Below are positions 41,531 to 50,140 of a stretch of DNA of 64,000 nt, piece after piece. A model generated the notes under the pieces. That model searched no databases and had not been told where the DNA came from. It worked only from the letters and a program-made list of their open reading frames with translations. This DNA comes from Hirschia sp964352025 (lineage in GTDB: Bacteria > Pseudomonadota > Alphaproteobacteria > Caulobacterales > Hyphomonadaceae), in NCBI GenBank assembly GCA_964352025.1, contig CAYGPZ010000003.1, forward strand, positions 1-64,000, given 5' to 3'. Both the position numbers and the translations under genes were made by a program. Within the stretch, counting starts at the first letter, position 1. Each line of letters begins with the position of its first letter.

Positions 41531-42133
41531 TTAGTGTGCGCCTTTGGAATTAGTTTTCTTGCTATTTATATATTTCTGGGTAGCTGGGTAAAATTGTGTG
41601 AATGCATTTTGATGTTCCGCATTTTTTGTATGGCAAGCGACGCAGTCATTGGGTAGGTCGATCATTTTCGCAACACTGTCGCCGGGGTGTGAGATGAAAA
41701 AGTTGAAGCCAGTTTTAGGAAATCGAATTTTGTCCATGACGTGATATTCTGTCATGACGGATTCTCCATTCATGACATAGCCGGAATCATTGGGGGGAAT
41801 GTTTGTACTGGCGTTGTGGATATCCATGGCGAATATTGTGCCATCAGGGAAATGGCCAGTCTCCGTGAATTCCCGATATGCTTCGGGCTCTATCCGTACG
41901 ATCTGAAAATTTCCGGGTGTGTCAGGATCAAACTCTATGTCGCTATATCCAGCCCCAATCGAACTTCCTAGGAATACCCATTCTTCAAGGTTCTCGGGCA
42001 GTACAAGTGATCCGTCTGCTGCGTATTGGGTTTTAGAATCTTTGTAACTGTTTTTATCTTCAGCTTGAACTGTGCAACCTGTTGCGAATGCTGCGCTGAT
42101 AAGTACGCAAAGTTTTAGGTGTTTATTGGACAT
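41531..42133 (-). CDS. cytochrome P460 family lipoprotein
   Basis: A 200-residue lipoprotein (ISAAFATGC, lipobox ATGC) of the cytochrome P460 family. The C-terminal heme site CVACH (in NDCVACHTKN) is followed by AFTQFYP. WVFLGSSIGAGYSDIEF and FPDGTIFAMDIH are the family's beta-core marks. Classic P460 in nitrifiers oxidises hydroxylamine to nitric or nitrous oxide through a Lys cross-linked heme. Homologues are spread in non-nitrifiers and their roles are unclear. A GlxA-type regulator is next upstream on the same strand, 93 bases away. Confidence 0.86.
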   Translation of the reverse strand: MSNKHLKLCVLISAAFATGCTVQAEDKNSYKDSKTQYAADGSLVLPENLEEWVFLGSSIGAGYSDIEFDPDTPGNFQIVRIEPEAYREFTETGHFPDGTIFAMDIHNASTNIPPNDSGYVMNGESVMTEYHVMDKIRFPKTGFNFFISHPGDSVAKMIDLPNDCVACHTKNAEHQNAFTQFYPATQKYINSKKTNSKGAH

Positions 42134-42226
42134 GAACTCTTTCCCTCAATTGATAAAGGAAATGTACAGTCATGTTATTTTGGCACCACGACAATCAGAC
42201 GGCCAATTTGGCCATAACAGCAGCAT

Positions 42227-43183
42227 TCAGAGTTTGAATTGTCGACGGTATTCAGAAGGTGAGATGCCAAATTGTTTTTCGAAGGCCCGACGAAAAGAGT
42301 CGCCAGATTTAAAGCCTGATGAGGACGCTATCACGCTAATTCTGCCATCACCTTGTGTCAGAAGAATTCGTGCGTGGTCTAGGCGTATTCGTTCGACATA
42401 TCGTGCTGGTGAATAGCCAGTATTTTCAAGAAAAGTACGTGAAAAATGTCGAACACTCATACCGCTTTTCGTAGCGAGTGTTTCTAGGTCTAATTTTTCT
42501 TTTGGATTCTCAGCTATCCAGCTCAATACATTTGCAAGTCGACTTGTGTGTTGGCTTTGGGCTGATAGGGGCTCAGAAAATTGTGATTGATGACCACTAC
42601 GGCGTAAATAAACAACGAGTTGCCGAGCAACCGCATCGGCTATGACAGTACCTAAATCTTGTTGTATCATGGCCATAGCCATGTCTAGTCCTGCTGTGAC
42701 ACCCGCTGATGACCAGATCCGTCCATCTTGTATAAATAGAGCTTCATCATTGACCTCAATTGCTGGCCATTGGCGTCTGAGTTCGTTTGCGTAACGCCAA
42801 TGAGTCGTGAGTTTTTTACCGGTGCATAAAGATAGCTGCGCGAGTAGAAAAGCACCAGAACACACGGAGCCTATCCGATGACTTGAGGTGATCGCGTTTG
42901 TTATCGCGGTGTTTTGGTCTGAAGACAGGGTATGTTTTCTGACACCGACACCACCCACGACGATGAGTGTATCGATTGATGGACAATCTTCTAGAAGAAA
43001 ATCGGCTGAGATTTGTGTGCCTGCTTCAGTGCGGATAGGTGAATTATCAAGAGCACACGTTGACCAAGTATAGCTACCCGGTGACAGGTTTTCTGCTTCT
43101 GCAAACGCATCCATCGGCCCAAACAGATCGATAGCTTGGAATTGATCTGTTATTAAAAATACGATGGAATGCGGGCAAGACAT
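42227..43183 (-). CDS. GlxA family transcriptional regulator (DJ-1/PfpI plus AraC HTH)
   Basis: A 318-residue regulator with an N-terminal DJ-1/PfpI-like domain (SIVFLITDQFQAIDLFGPMDAF, and RIGSVCSGAFLLAQ with the nucleophile-elbow Cys). A C-terminal AraC/XylS DNA-binding domain follows (SGMSVRHFSRTFLENTGYSPARYVERIRLDHARILL). It fits the GlxA-type family, which senses amide or amine metabolites in some relatives. It is divergent or upstream of nothing obvious, and its likely target could be itself or the P460 gene downstream. Which ligand is sensed is unknown. Confidence 0.9.
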   Translation of the reverse strand: MSCPHSIVFLITDQFQAIDLFGPMDAFAEAENLSPGSYTWSTCALDNSPIRTEAGTQISADFLLEDCPSIDTLIVVGGVGVRKHTLSSDQNTAITNAITSSHRIGSVCSGAFLLAQLSLCTGKKLTTHWRYANELRRQWPAIEVNDEALFIQDGRIWSSAGVTAGLDMAMAMIQQDLGTVIADAVARQLVVYLRRSGHQSQFSEPLSAQSQHTSRLANVLSWIAENPKEKLDLETLATKSGMSVRHFSRTFLENTGYSPARYVERIRLDHARILLTQGDGRISVIASSSGFKSGDSFRRAFEKQFGISPSEYRRQFKL

Positions 43184-43284
43184 GGCGTTATGGTTCCATG
43201 TTTATAATCAAATCCCAAGGACAAATAGCCGACATTTTCTGACATGGAGACTTTAATCTCCAATTTGAAATTTATTGCTGGGAC

Positions 43285-44364
43285 CTATTCGATAATTTTT
43301 TTGCGGCGGATTCTTCTAAAGCGTTGCCAGAAACGACGACGCTCTGGAACGGGCAGAGGGTCTAGGTTTTCTAGGAATTGTTCCGCGCAGGCTTTCCATG
43401 AAAATGCTTGGGCGTATTTGTGTGCTGTTTCACGGTCTAGTTCCAGACACTCCAAACATGCTTGAGTAAGATCATCGTTGACGATACCCGCATTGGTACC
43501 CGGGATCAGGTCTTTAGGGCCGGGGACATTGAAACCGGCAACAGGTGTTCCAGCTGCCATAGCCTCTAAAATGACAAGGCCGAATGTGTCAGTCAGACTT
43601 GGGAAACAGAACACGTCTGCATTTGCAAAATAGCTTCCCAATTCGTCGCCAAATTTTGATCCGGGAAAAACAGCATCGGGGTATTTGACCATTAGTTCTT
43701 CGCGGGCTGGACCATCTCCAACGACGACCTTAGTTCCGGGCAGATTAAGCTCCAGAAAGGCTTCTATATTCTTTTCAACGGCGATGCGACCAACATTCAG
43801 GAAGATTGGGCCTTTTAAACCTTTATATGGGCCGCGGTCTTCAGTGCGTTTGTCGGGGTGAAACAATTGAGTGTCCACACCACGTGACCAAGCTGCGATA
43901 TTATTAAAACCTCGCGCCTTTAGCTCTTCGATCATGGATACTGTTGCGACCATGACGCGGCCTGAATATTTGTGGAATTGGCGCACGTATTTATAGCCGG
44001 CCCAAAGTGGGATTGGCAGGCGTGCATTCACATATTCAGGGAAACGCGTGTGATAAGAAGATGTAAATGGCATTTTGTGCTTGAGACAAATACCACGTGC
44101 AGCCCAACCCAAAGGGCCTTCAGTTGCGATGTGTACGGCGTCTGGTTCAAACTCGAGCAATCGTTCTTCGATTTGAGGTTTTGCACCAAACGCTAATTTG
44201 ATTTCGGGGTAGGTCGGCAATGGCATGGTTTTAAAGCCATCATTGGGCGAGATAATATCCCAATCATGTCCCATGGCTTCACATTCAGCAATGACGCGCT
44301 TCATTGTACGGACGACACCATTGACCTGAGGTTCCCAAGCGTCAGTAACTAGCAATATGCGCAT
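43285..44364 (-). CDS. glycosyltransferase family 4 protein
   Basis: A 359-residue GT-B (GT4) glycosyltransferase. The start RILLVTDAWEPQVNGVVRTM and HIATEGPLGWAARGICLKHK are typical of alpha-mannosyl/glucosyltransferases acting on lipids. IAVEKNIEAFLELNLPGTKV is the sugar-nucleotide-binding region, and PSLTDTFGLVILEAMAAGTPV contains the EX7E motif. Relatives include diacylglycerol glycosyltransferases for glycolipids that replace phospholipids. Substrates are not provable here. It is divergent from the DUF533 gene and probably monocistronic. A basic C-terminal tail (RRRFWQRFRRIRRKK) suggests membrane association. Confidence 0.9.
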   Translation of the reverse strand: MRILLVTDAWEPQVNGVVRTMKRVIAECEAMGHDWDIISPNDGFKTMPLPTYPEIKLAFGAKPQIEERLLEFEPDAVHIATEGPLGWAARGICLKHKMPFTSSYHTRFPEYVNARLPIPLWAGYKYVRQFHKYSGRVMVATVSMIEELKARGFNNIAAWSRGVDTQLFHPDKRTEDRGPYKGLKGPIFLNVGRIAVEKNIEAFLELNLPGTKVVVGDGPAREELMVKYPDAVFPGSKFGDELGSYFANADVFCFPSLTDTFGLVILEAMAAGTPVAGFNVPGPKDLIPGTNAGIVNDDLTQACLECLELDRETAHKYAQAFSWKACAEQFLENLDPLPVPERRRFWQRFRRIRRKKIIE

Positions 44365-44550
44365 AAGGAATCCTTTTAGGCCATTTCACATGCTTTGTTT
44401 CATCTCTACTTTGCTTGATATGAATTTGTCTATGTTTTCCTGAATTTTCTCTCCAAAAAACAATACATACCTTATGGCAGCTGTCGTCATATGATTGACA
44501 CATCTGGTATAGAAAATTGGACAAAGTATGATTCTTGGAAGGGGATATTT

Positions 44551-45240
44551 ATGTTCGATATTGAACAATTGCTGAAGCAAATGCAGGACAAAGCATCACA
44601 AATTGCCGATGAAGTTGATGTTGATGCTTCGGTAGAAAGCGCCAAGGAAATGGCGAAGAAAGTCCAAGACAGATTAGAGACCGACGAAAAGGCACGTAAT
44701 GCTGCTTTGGGTGGCGGTGCGCTTTTGGCGATTTTGATGGCTTCCAAAGGTGGGCGTAAACTCGTTGGCAATGTTGCTAAAACAGGTGCGGTTGCAGCAA
44801 TGGGCGCAATGGCTTGGAATGCTTGGCAAAAAAGAGATGGCGCGACAGAAGCTTCAAACGCTGCGGACGGCGATTTTGGATTTGCGGGCAATAATGCTGA
44901 AGATCCTGCTTTCTCGATTGCTGTTGTTGAAGCTATGGCTGCTGCTGCTCATGCAGATGGAAATCTCGATCAGGAAGAAGCAAAAGCGATAGATGAAGCG
45001 CTAAAAGAGGGCGGTCTTAACGAGACTGTACTGGATGAAACAGTCAGTCGCGGAGATATACTGAACCGCATCTCTAAAGCAGCAGTCTCTCCGAATCATG
45101 CAGTTCAGCTTTATGCGGCTGCTTGTGTAGGTGCGGCGGAAATTTCGATTGAAGAAAGCGAGTTTCTCAGAGACTTAGCCGAAAAATTAGAAATTGATCC
45201 ACGTGTTGCAGCAAGGATTCGCGAAGAAGCGGGTCAGTAA
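44551..45240 (+). CDS. DUF533 (TerB-like) family protein
   Basis: A 229-residue DUF533 protein with an acidic coiled N-terminus (EMAKKVQDRLETDEKARNAA). A Gly/Ala hydrophobic segment (LGGGALLAILMASKGGRKLV) may associate with the membrane. The TerB-like helical domain follows (AVVEAMAAAAHADGNLDQEE, with AVSPNHAVQLYAAACVGAAEI). TerB-like domains bind Ca or act in stress responses, but DUF533 is uncharacterised. The ATG at 44551 is preceded by GAAGGGGA. An upstream Met at 44491 lacks one. It ends at an intrinsic terminator. Confidence 0.85.
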   Translation: MFDIEQLLKQMQDKASQIADEVDVDASVESAKEMAKKVQDRLETDEKARNAALGGGALLAILMASKGGRKLVGNVAKTGAVAAMGAMAWNAWQKRDGATEASNAADGDFGFAGNNAEDPAFSIAVVEAMAAAAHADGNLDQEEAKAIDEALKEGGLNETVLDETVSRGDILNRISKAAVSPNHAVQLYAAACVGAAEISIEESEFLRDLAEKLEIDPRVAARIREEAGQ

Positions 45241-45259
45241 GAATCAATTCTGAATGAGG

Positions 45260-45296
45260 AAAGCAGATGCTACTATATATAGTGTCTGCTTTTTTC
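45260..45296 (+). terminator. terminator after the DUF533 gene
   Basis: AAAGCAGA (45260-45267) pairs with TCTGCTTT (45285-45292), followed by a T-run. It sits about 20 bases after the stop. Confidence 0.8.
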
Positions 45297-45574
45297 TTGG
45301 GTGGGGCGCGAAATACACCTTGATTAAGCATTTTAGCTTCTGGTCTGTGGATAAATTGTGGAAAAATGCCTGTTGAAGGTGAGTAGTTTTATATTAAAAA
45401 TATTTGATCAAAAAATTATCAGTCCCCAATTAAGCGAGTAAATTTCTATGATTGCACGTGTTTATGGGCAATCTAGCCGATTAGGTTAATCTGATATTGC
45501 TTCGTGCTCTAACTTATTCACTGAAATCTAGTCTATTTGAATAACTAGCTGTTGACGTCTCATTAACCGTTGAG

Positions 45575-45622
45575 CCACTATATATGGGGTCGAGGAGATC
45601 GTTTGCTACCATATATTTGGTA
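45575..45622 (+). promoter_or_regulatory. pair of NrdR-like boxes before nrdA
   Basis: CCACTATATATGGGGT (45575-45590) matches the NrdR box consensus acaCwAtATaTwGtgt in 10 central positions. A second palindrome, TACCATATATTTGGTA (45607-45622), matches its outer bases but is poorer at its centre. The centres are 32 bp apart, the spacing NrdR operators need. This lies upstream of the chosen nrdA ATG at 45671 and argues against an earlier start. Confidence 0.6.
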
Positions 45623-45670
45623 ACTTACATTGTCTTTGACAGATCAACACACATCGCGGAGCCTGAGTTT

Positions 45671-47536
45671 ATGTCTGTAGAAAATGCTGCAATTTCAAGC
45701 CAAGAAGGTCAAAAAGCTGGTCGTGGAAAGCCACAGAAGTCAGCGGAATTGCGCGTCGTGCAGCAAGTCAAAATTGACGAAAGCCGTGATGCGTTTTTGA
45801 CAGAATTTGGTAAAAAGACACTGACAGACCGCTATATCTTGCCGGGTGAAGGCTATCAGGAGATGTTTGCGCGTGTGGCTGAAGCTTATGCTGATGATGC
45901 AGACCATGCGCAGCGTATATATGACTACATGTCGCGTTTATGGTTTATGCCTGCGACACCTGTTTTGTCTAATGGAGGCGCAGGACGCGGCTTACCAATT
46001 TCATGTTTCCTAAATGACGTGAACGATTCTCTGGATGGAATCGTTGAAACATGGAATGAGAACGTTTGGCTTGCATCAAACGGCGGTGGAATTGGGACTT
46101 ACTGGGGTAATGTCCGCTCTATCGGTGAGACAATTGGGAATGCTGGTAAGACTTCAGGTATTATTCCGTTCATCCGCGTGATGGACTCACTAACGCTTGC
46201 TATTTCTCAAGGCTCTTTGCGTCGTGGGTCAGCGGCTTGTTACTTGGACGTTCATCACCCTGAAATCGAAGAATTCTTGGAAGTGCGTAAGCCTTCCGGT
46301 GACTTTAACCGTAAATCATTGAACCTGCACCACGGTCTGAATATTTCAGATGAGTTTATGGAAGCAGTGAAGAATGATGAAGAATTTGGACTCATCAGTC
46401 CGAAATCTGGCGAAGAAGTCAAAAAGATCAATGCACGTAAACTTTGGCAGAAAATTCTAGAAGTTCGCATTCAAACAGGCGAGCCATACTTGATCTTCTC
46501 TGACACTGTTAACAATGCAATGCCAGCTCACCAGCGTCAGCTTGGAATGAAGGTGAAGCAATCAAACTTGTGTTCAGAAATCATGTTGCACACAGGTCTG
46601 GATCACCTTGGTAATGACCGGACAGCAGTTTGTTGTTTGTCATCTCTAAATGCTGAGAAATTCCTAGAGTGGAAAGGTGACGAGCAATTCATCGAAGATG
46701 TGTTCCGTTTCCTTGATAATGTGCTTCAGGACTTTATCGATCGTGCGCCACCTGAAATGGCACGTGCTGTATATTCTGCGACACGCGAACGTTCAGTTGG
46801 GCTTGGCTTGATGGGAATGCACTCATTCTTACAGTCACAAAATGTGCCAATGGAATCAGCGACTGCGAAAAGCTGGAACAATATGATGTTCAAGCATATC
46901 CGTCGCGGTGCAGATGCAGCATCTGTTAAGTTGGCTAAAGAACGTGGTCCTTGTCCTGATGCAGAGGAATGCGGCGTGATGGCTCGCTTCTCTCACAAAA
47001 TGGCAATCGCGCCGACAGCTTCAATCTCTATTATTTGTGGTGGAACTTCTGCTGGTATCGAACCAATTCCGGCCAATGTGTACACACACAAGACATTGTC
47101 TGGATCATTCACCGTTAAAAACCCGCACCTTGAGAAATTGCTTGAGGATAAAGGTAAGAACACTGCTGGTATCTGGGCGACAATTCTTGAAGCTGAAGGT
47201 TCTGTGCAAGGCTTGGACTTCTTAGACGAGCACGAAAAAGCGACTTTCAGAACTGCATTTGAGATTGACCAACGTTGGTTGATTGAATTGGCTGCTGATC
47301 GCACACCTTATATCTGTCAGGCACAGTCTCTGAACTTGTTCTTGCCGTCTGATATAGAGAAATGGGATTTGCACATGTTGCACTGGAGTGCATGGGAGAA
47401 GGGGCTTAAGTCACTTTACTACTGTCGCTCTAAATCTGTACAACGTGCCTCCTTTGCTGGTTCAGAAGATAAGGCAAAGATTGAGGGCATGGAAACACCT
47501 GATACTGACTATGACGAATGTCTTGCCTGCCAGTAG
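45671..47536 (+). CDS. nrdA: ribonucleoside-diphosphate reductase subunit alpha (class Ia)
   Basis: NrdA is the catalytic subunit of class I ribonucleotide reductase, supplying dNTPs. From the ATG at 45671 it has 621 residues, shorter than E. coli NrdA, and I see no ATP-cone at its start. Landmarks are FMPATPVLSNGGAGRG with ISCFLNDVNDSLDGI (active-site Cys) and QSNLCSEI. MAIAPTASISIICGGTSAGI and the redox-active C-terminal Cys pair CLACQ also fit. An earlier Met at 45584 would overlap the NrdR-like boxes. nrdB is 1.4 kb downstream on the same strand, with an unknown gene in between. Lack of the cone would remove classic dATP inhibition via that domain. Confidence 0.95.
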   Translation: MSVENAAISSQEGQKAGRGKPQKSAELRVVQQVKIDESRDAFLTEFGKKTLTDRYILPGEGYQEMFARVAEAYADDADHAQRIYDYMSRLWFMPATPVLSNGGAGRGLPISCFLNDVNDSLDGIVETWNENVWLASNGGGIGTYWGNVRSIGETIGNAGKTSGIIPFIRVMDSLTLAISQGSLRRGSAACYLDVHHPEIEEFLEVRKPSGDFNRKSLNLHHGLNISDEFMEAVKNDEEFGLISPKSGEEVKKINARKLWQKILEVRIQTGEPYLIFSDTVNNAMPAHQRQLGMKVKQSNLCSEIMLHTGLDHLGNDRTAVCCLSSLNAEKFLEWKGDEQFIEDVFRFLDNVLQDFIDRAPPEMARAVYSATRERSVGLGLMGMHSFLQSQNVPMESATAKSWNNMMFKHIRRGADAASVKLAKERGPCPDAEECGVMARFSHKMAIAPTASISIICGGTSAGIEPIPANVYTHKTLSGSFTVKNPHLEKLLEDKGKNTAGIWATILEAEGSVQGLDFLDEHEKATFRTAFEIDQRWLIELAADRTPYICQAQSLNLFLPSDIEKWDLHMLHWSAWEKGLKSLYYCRSKSVQRASFAGSEDKAKIEGMETPDTDYDECLACQ

Positions 47537-47573
47537 GAATTTGAAACTAACATTTCAAGAATCGTAAATTATT

Positions 47574-47609
47574 AAAAACGCGCCTTACTTAGTAATTGGC
47601 GCGTTTTTT
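47574..47609 (+). terminator. nrdA intrinsic terminator
   Basis: AAAAACGCGCC (47574-47584) pairs with GGCGCGTTTTTT (47598-47609). It begins 38 bases after the nrdA stop, separating nrdA from the next gene. Confidence 0.88.
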
Positions 47610-47800
47610 GCGTGATAATTGTTAATTGTGTCTATTTGAAAATTTAATTAACGTATTGTTTTTATTTAATTTTACAAAAAATGTTTGTTTTTATATGTTA
47701 ACAGAGATGGTCATAGTTTTCGTTTTCATATTATGATATAAGTAACAGTGGGTGTGATATTCTTACCATAGTGTTTAGTATGTCACAGGGATAAATTAGG

Positions 47801-48526
47801 ATGTTAGCAATGGTTGCGAGCCTTTTCGTAGCGTTTTCGTGTGTAAACTGTGTCCCTATGGATGCTGAAGAGCCCATTGCTTTTAAATCAAACTATCAAG
47901 TTTCTTCCTACAGCACTGCCTCCAACTATGAGCCGGTATCTAATTCTTCTCTTACGAGTATAGCGAACAGAAAGCAGGAAAGATTTACTGCGGATTATTC
48001 GCGTCGTGCTTTTGAAGGTTCGAAATGGGCTGTTGGCGAAGGGATGGCTGAGTATCGTGCGTCTCTCGATATTTCTCCCGAGGCATTGAAAGTTGCCACT
48101 CATGAAGTTTATGCGGGTGAGTGGAAGTTTGAGGCACCATTGGATAAGGCTGGTTTCGATCTTGATCTATCCGTTGCGCCACATGCGAAAATAGAGAAGA
48201 CAGCGTCCCATGAATCGCGCCGTACAGGTGCTGAAGTTCGTATTGGTCAGATAGCTGACCGTCTCGACCAACGTGGCCAGAATGTACGTGTCGATAGCTG
48301 GTATATGTTTATTGGTACAGACAATGAGGCTTTATGTTGGGATATGGGTGATCGCGGTGGCGTGGCTCTTAGGGACCAAGTGACTGTTGGTGATTGGCAG
48401 GCTGGCGTCGCTTTTCATAAAGCTGGCGGTGAGTTGTCTGTTGGTGTGTTACGCCGTGAAACCAATTTTGAGCAGTTTAAAACGGTGAGTAATATTGCAG
48501 CTGTTACATTCACGATGCACCGGTAA
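47801..48526 (+). CDS. unknown exported protein between nrdA and nrdB
   Basis: A 241-residue protein I do not recognise. It starts MLAMVASLFVAFSCVNC, a short hydrophobic signal that could also be a lipoprotein sequence (C14 or C17). The mature part is polar with several long amphipathic strands, for example EVYAGEWKFEAPLDKAGFDLDL, and it ends in AAVTFTMHR. It may form a beta-sandwich or small barrel. The strong terminator after nrdA and a 191-base AT-rich spacer before it suggest its own promoter. A separate terminator follows it. There is no evident link to nucleotide reduction beyond location. Confidence 0.7.
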   Translation: MLAMVASLFVAFSCVNCVPMDAEEPIAFKSNYQVSSYSTASNYEPVSNSSLTSIANRKQERFTADYSRRAFEGSKWAVGEGMAEYRASLDISPEALKVATHEVYAGEWKFEAPLDKAGFDLDLSVAPHAKIEKTASHESRRTGAEVRIGQIADRLDQRGQNVRVDSWYMFIGTDNEALCWDMGDRGGVALRDQVTVGDWQAGVAFHKAGGELSVGVLRRETNFEQFKTVSNIAAVTFTMHR

Positions 48527-48573
48527 TTTTACCTGTATTCTTTGCTTACTTGAAAATACGAAATGAATTGCTT

Positions 48574-48605
48574 GCTCACCTCTAGCATGAGGTTTGAGCT
48601 TTTTG
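48574..48605 (+). terminator. terminator after the unknown exported protein
   Basis: GCTCACCTC (48575-48583) pairs with GAGG and then TGAGC with a 2-base bulge (48589-48599), followed by TTTTT. Consistent with an intrinsic terminator. Confidence 0.65.
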
Positions 48606-48810
48606 CGTATTCCACAGAAAAATCCAGACTGGATACACTGCACAACTCCCTGTTCGTAATTTTATCTGTTACCTTCGAAATTCAAAGCTAGGTTTTTGAA
48701 TCCATTGAAGAAGCTGTAAAATCATTGAAAAACGAATCTCTTTTCGCTTTTGTTATGGTTAATAACTCGCTAATGTCGAGCGTGGTTCGATGATAATAAA
48801 TCGCCCGCAA

Positions 48811-48857
48811 ACACAAAATGTCGCTTTCATTTGGTGTCTAACTACTACATATTGTGT
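48811..48857 (+). promoter_or_regulatory. pair of NrdR-like boxes before nrdB
   Basis: CTACTACATATTGTGT (48842-48857) matches the NrdR consensus at 13 of 16 positions. ACACAAAATGTCGCTT (48811-48826) is a weaker second copy (about 11 of 16). Centre-to-centre spacing is 31 bp. This gives nrdB its own NrdR-type operator, separate from nrdA. Confidence 0.6.
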
Positions 48858-48918
48858 GGAGGGCGAGTCGCGTCCTAATCCGAATGTATCCGCCGTAATT
48901 TCAAACTAGGTTACCAAC

Positions 48919-49956
48919 ATGTCCAATATCATTATGCCAGAAAAGCCCGGTCTTATGACGCCGTCTTTGTCTTATAAGCCGTTTAGATATCCGTGGGCGT
49001 ATGATTTTTGGAAGATCCAGCAGCAAGTCCACTGGGTGCCAGAAGAGGTGCCCTTGGGAGAAGACTGTAAGGATTGGGCTGGAAAGCTGAATGATAAAGA
49101 GCGCAATTTGCTGACTCAGATCTTCCGCTTCTTCACACAGTCTGATGTGGAAGTTGGTGCCAACTATATGGAAAACTACATGCCGCTGTTTAAGCCGGTA
49201 GAAGTCCGTATGATGTTGGCTGCTTTTTCCAATATGGAAACAGTTCATATCGCAGCATATGCATTATTGCTTGAAACGATCGGAATGCCGGATTCTGAAT
49301 TTTCAGCCTTCATGGAATATGAAGAAATGGCAGCCAAGCACGATTATCTTGGCCAGTTCAAATGTGACAATGAACGCGATATTCTGACGTCTATGGCTGT
49401 GTTTGGTGGCTTTACCGAAGGTCTACAATTATTTGCATCATTTGCCATGCTGATGAATTTCCCTCGCTTCAATAAAATGAAGGGTATGGGACAGATTGTG
49501 TCTTGGTCAGTGCGTGATGAAAGTCTGCACTGTGAGGGCATGATGACAATGTTCCACACATATGCAGAAGAAACCGGTGCGCTTACAAAAGCGGTTAAAG
49601 ATGACATTACAGATTGTTGTCAGACAGTTGTGAAACTGGAAGACAAATTCATCGATCTAGCTTTTGAAGCGGGTGAAGTTGAAGGCATGACGCCGGCAGA
49701 TATTAAAAGCTATATCCGCTATATTGCCGACTGGCGCTTGAAGCAGCTTAAGCTTGATCCTGTTTATGGAATTGAAGAGCATCCGCTTCCGTGGCTAACT
49801 GAAATTCTGAATGGTGTTGAGCACGCTAACTTCTTTGAGGCGCGTGCAACGGAATATTCTAAAGGTGCGACAGCCGGTGATTGGCATGGTGACGCTGGTG
49901 TTTGGTCCAAATTTGACCAAAGCGTCGCGACACGTAAAGCAGAAGAAACAGCGTAA
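48919..49956 (+). CDS. nrdB: ribonucleoside-diphosphate reductase subunit beta (class Ia)
   Basis: NrdB carries the diiron/tyrosyl radical site. The 345-residue protein has the ligand segments DWAGKLNDKERNLL and EVGANYMENYM, and the radical Tyr in METVHIAAYALLLETIG. VSWSVRDESLHCEGM and the C-terminal region that binds NrdA also fit. The length is typical. It is preceded by a 392-base spacer that contains a terminator and two NrdR-like boxes, so it is regulated on its own. An incomplete-looking hairpin follows the stop (49975-50006). Confidence 0.95.
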   Translation: MSNIIMPEKPGLMTPSLSYKPFRYPWAYDFWKIQQQVHWVPEEVPLGEDCKDWAGKLNDKERNLLTQIFRFFTQSDVEVGANYMENYMPLFKPVEVRMMLAAFSNMETVHIAAYALLLETIGMPDSEFSAFMEYEEMAAKHDYLGQFKCDNERDILTSMAVFGGFTEGLQLFASFAMLMNFPRFNKMKGMGQIVSWSVRDESLHCEGMMTMFHTYAEETGALTKAVKDDITDCCQTVVKLEDKFIDLAFEAGEVEGMTPADIKSYIRYIADWRLKQLKLDPVYGIEEHPLPWLTEILNGVEHANFFEARATEYSKGATAGDWHGDAGVWSKFDQSVATRKAEETA

Positions 49957-49974
49957 TTTTTGAGCTGTATTTGT

Positions 49975-50006
49975 AATTGCCTCAATTCTTTTAGGTTGAG
50001 GCAATT
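49975..50006 (+). terminator. hairpin after nrdB
   Basis: AATTGCCTCAA (49975-49985) pairs with TTGAGGCAATT (49996-50006), 11 bp. No T-run follows, so it may be a weak or Rho-assisted terminator. Confidence 0.5.
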
Positions 50007-50140
50007 GCTCTATCTAGGCGCATATCCTGGTGGTGATTATCAACTGAAAAAAGTAAGAGAAATTTCCTGTGCAAACCTTTCTGAAAAAGGGTATGCACTA
50101 TCTTATATTTTTACATCATTCTGAAATTTGAAATTGAAAA

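Noticed and set aside
45584..45670. ATG start for nrdA at 45584
   Set aside because: It overlaps the NrdR-like boxes and adds residues unlike the family; ATG 45671 is preferred.
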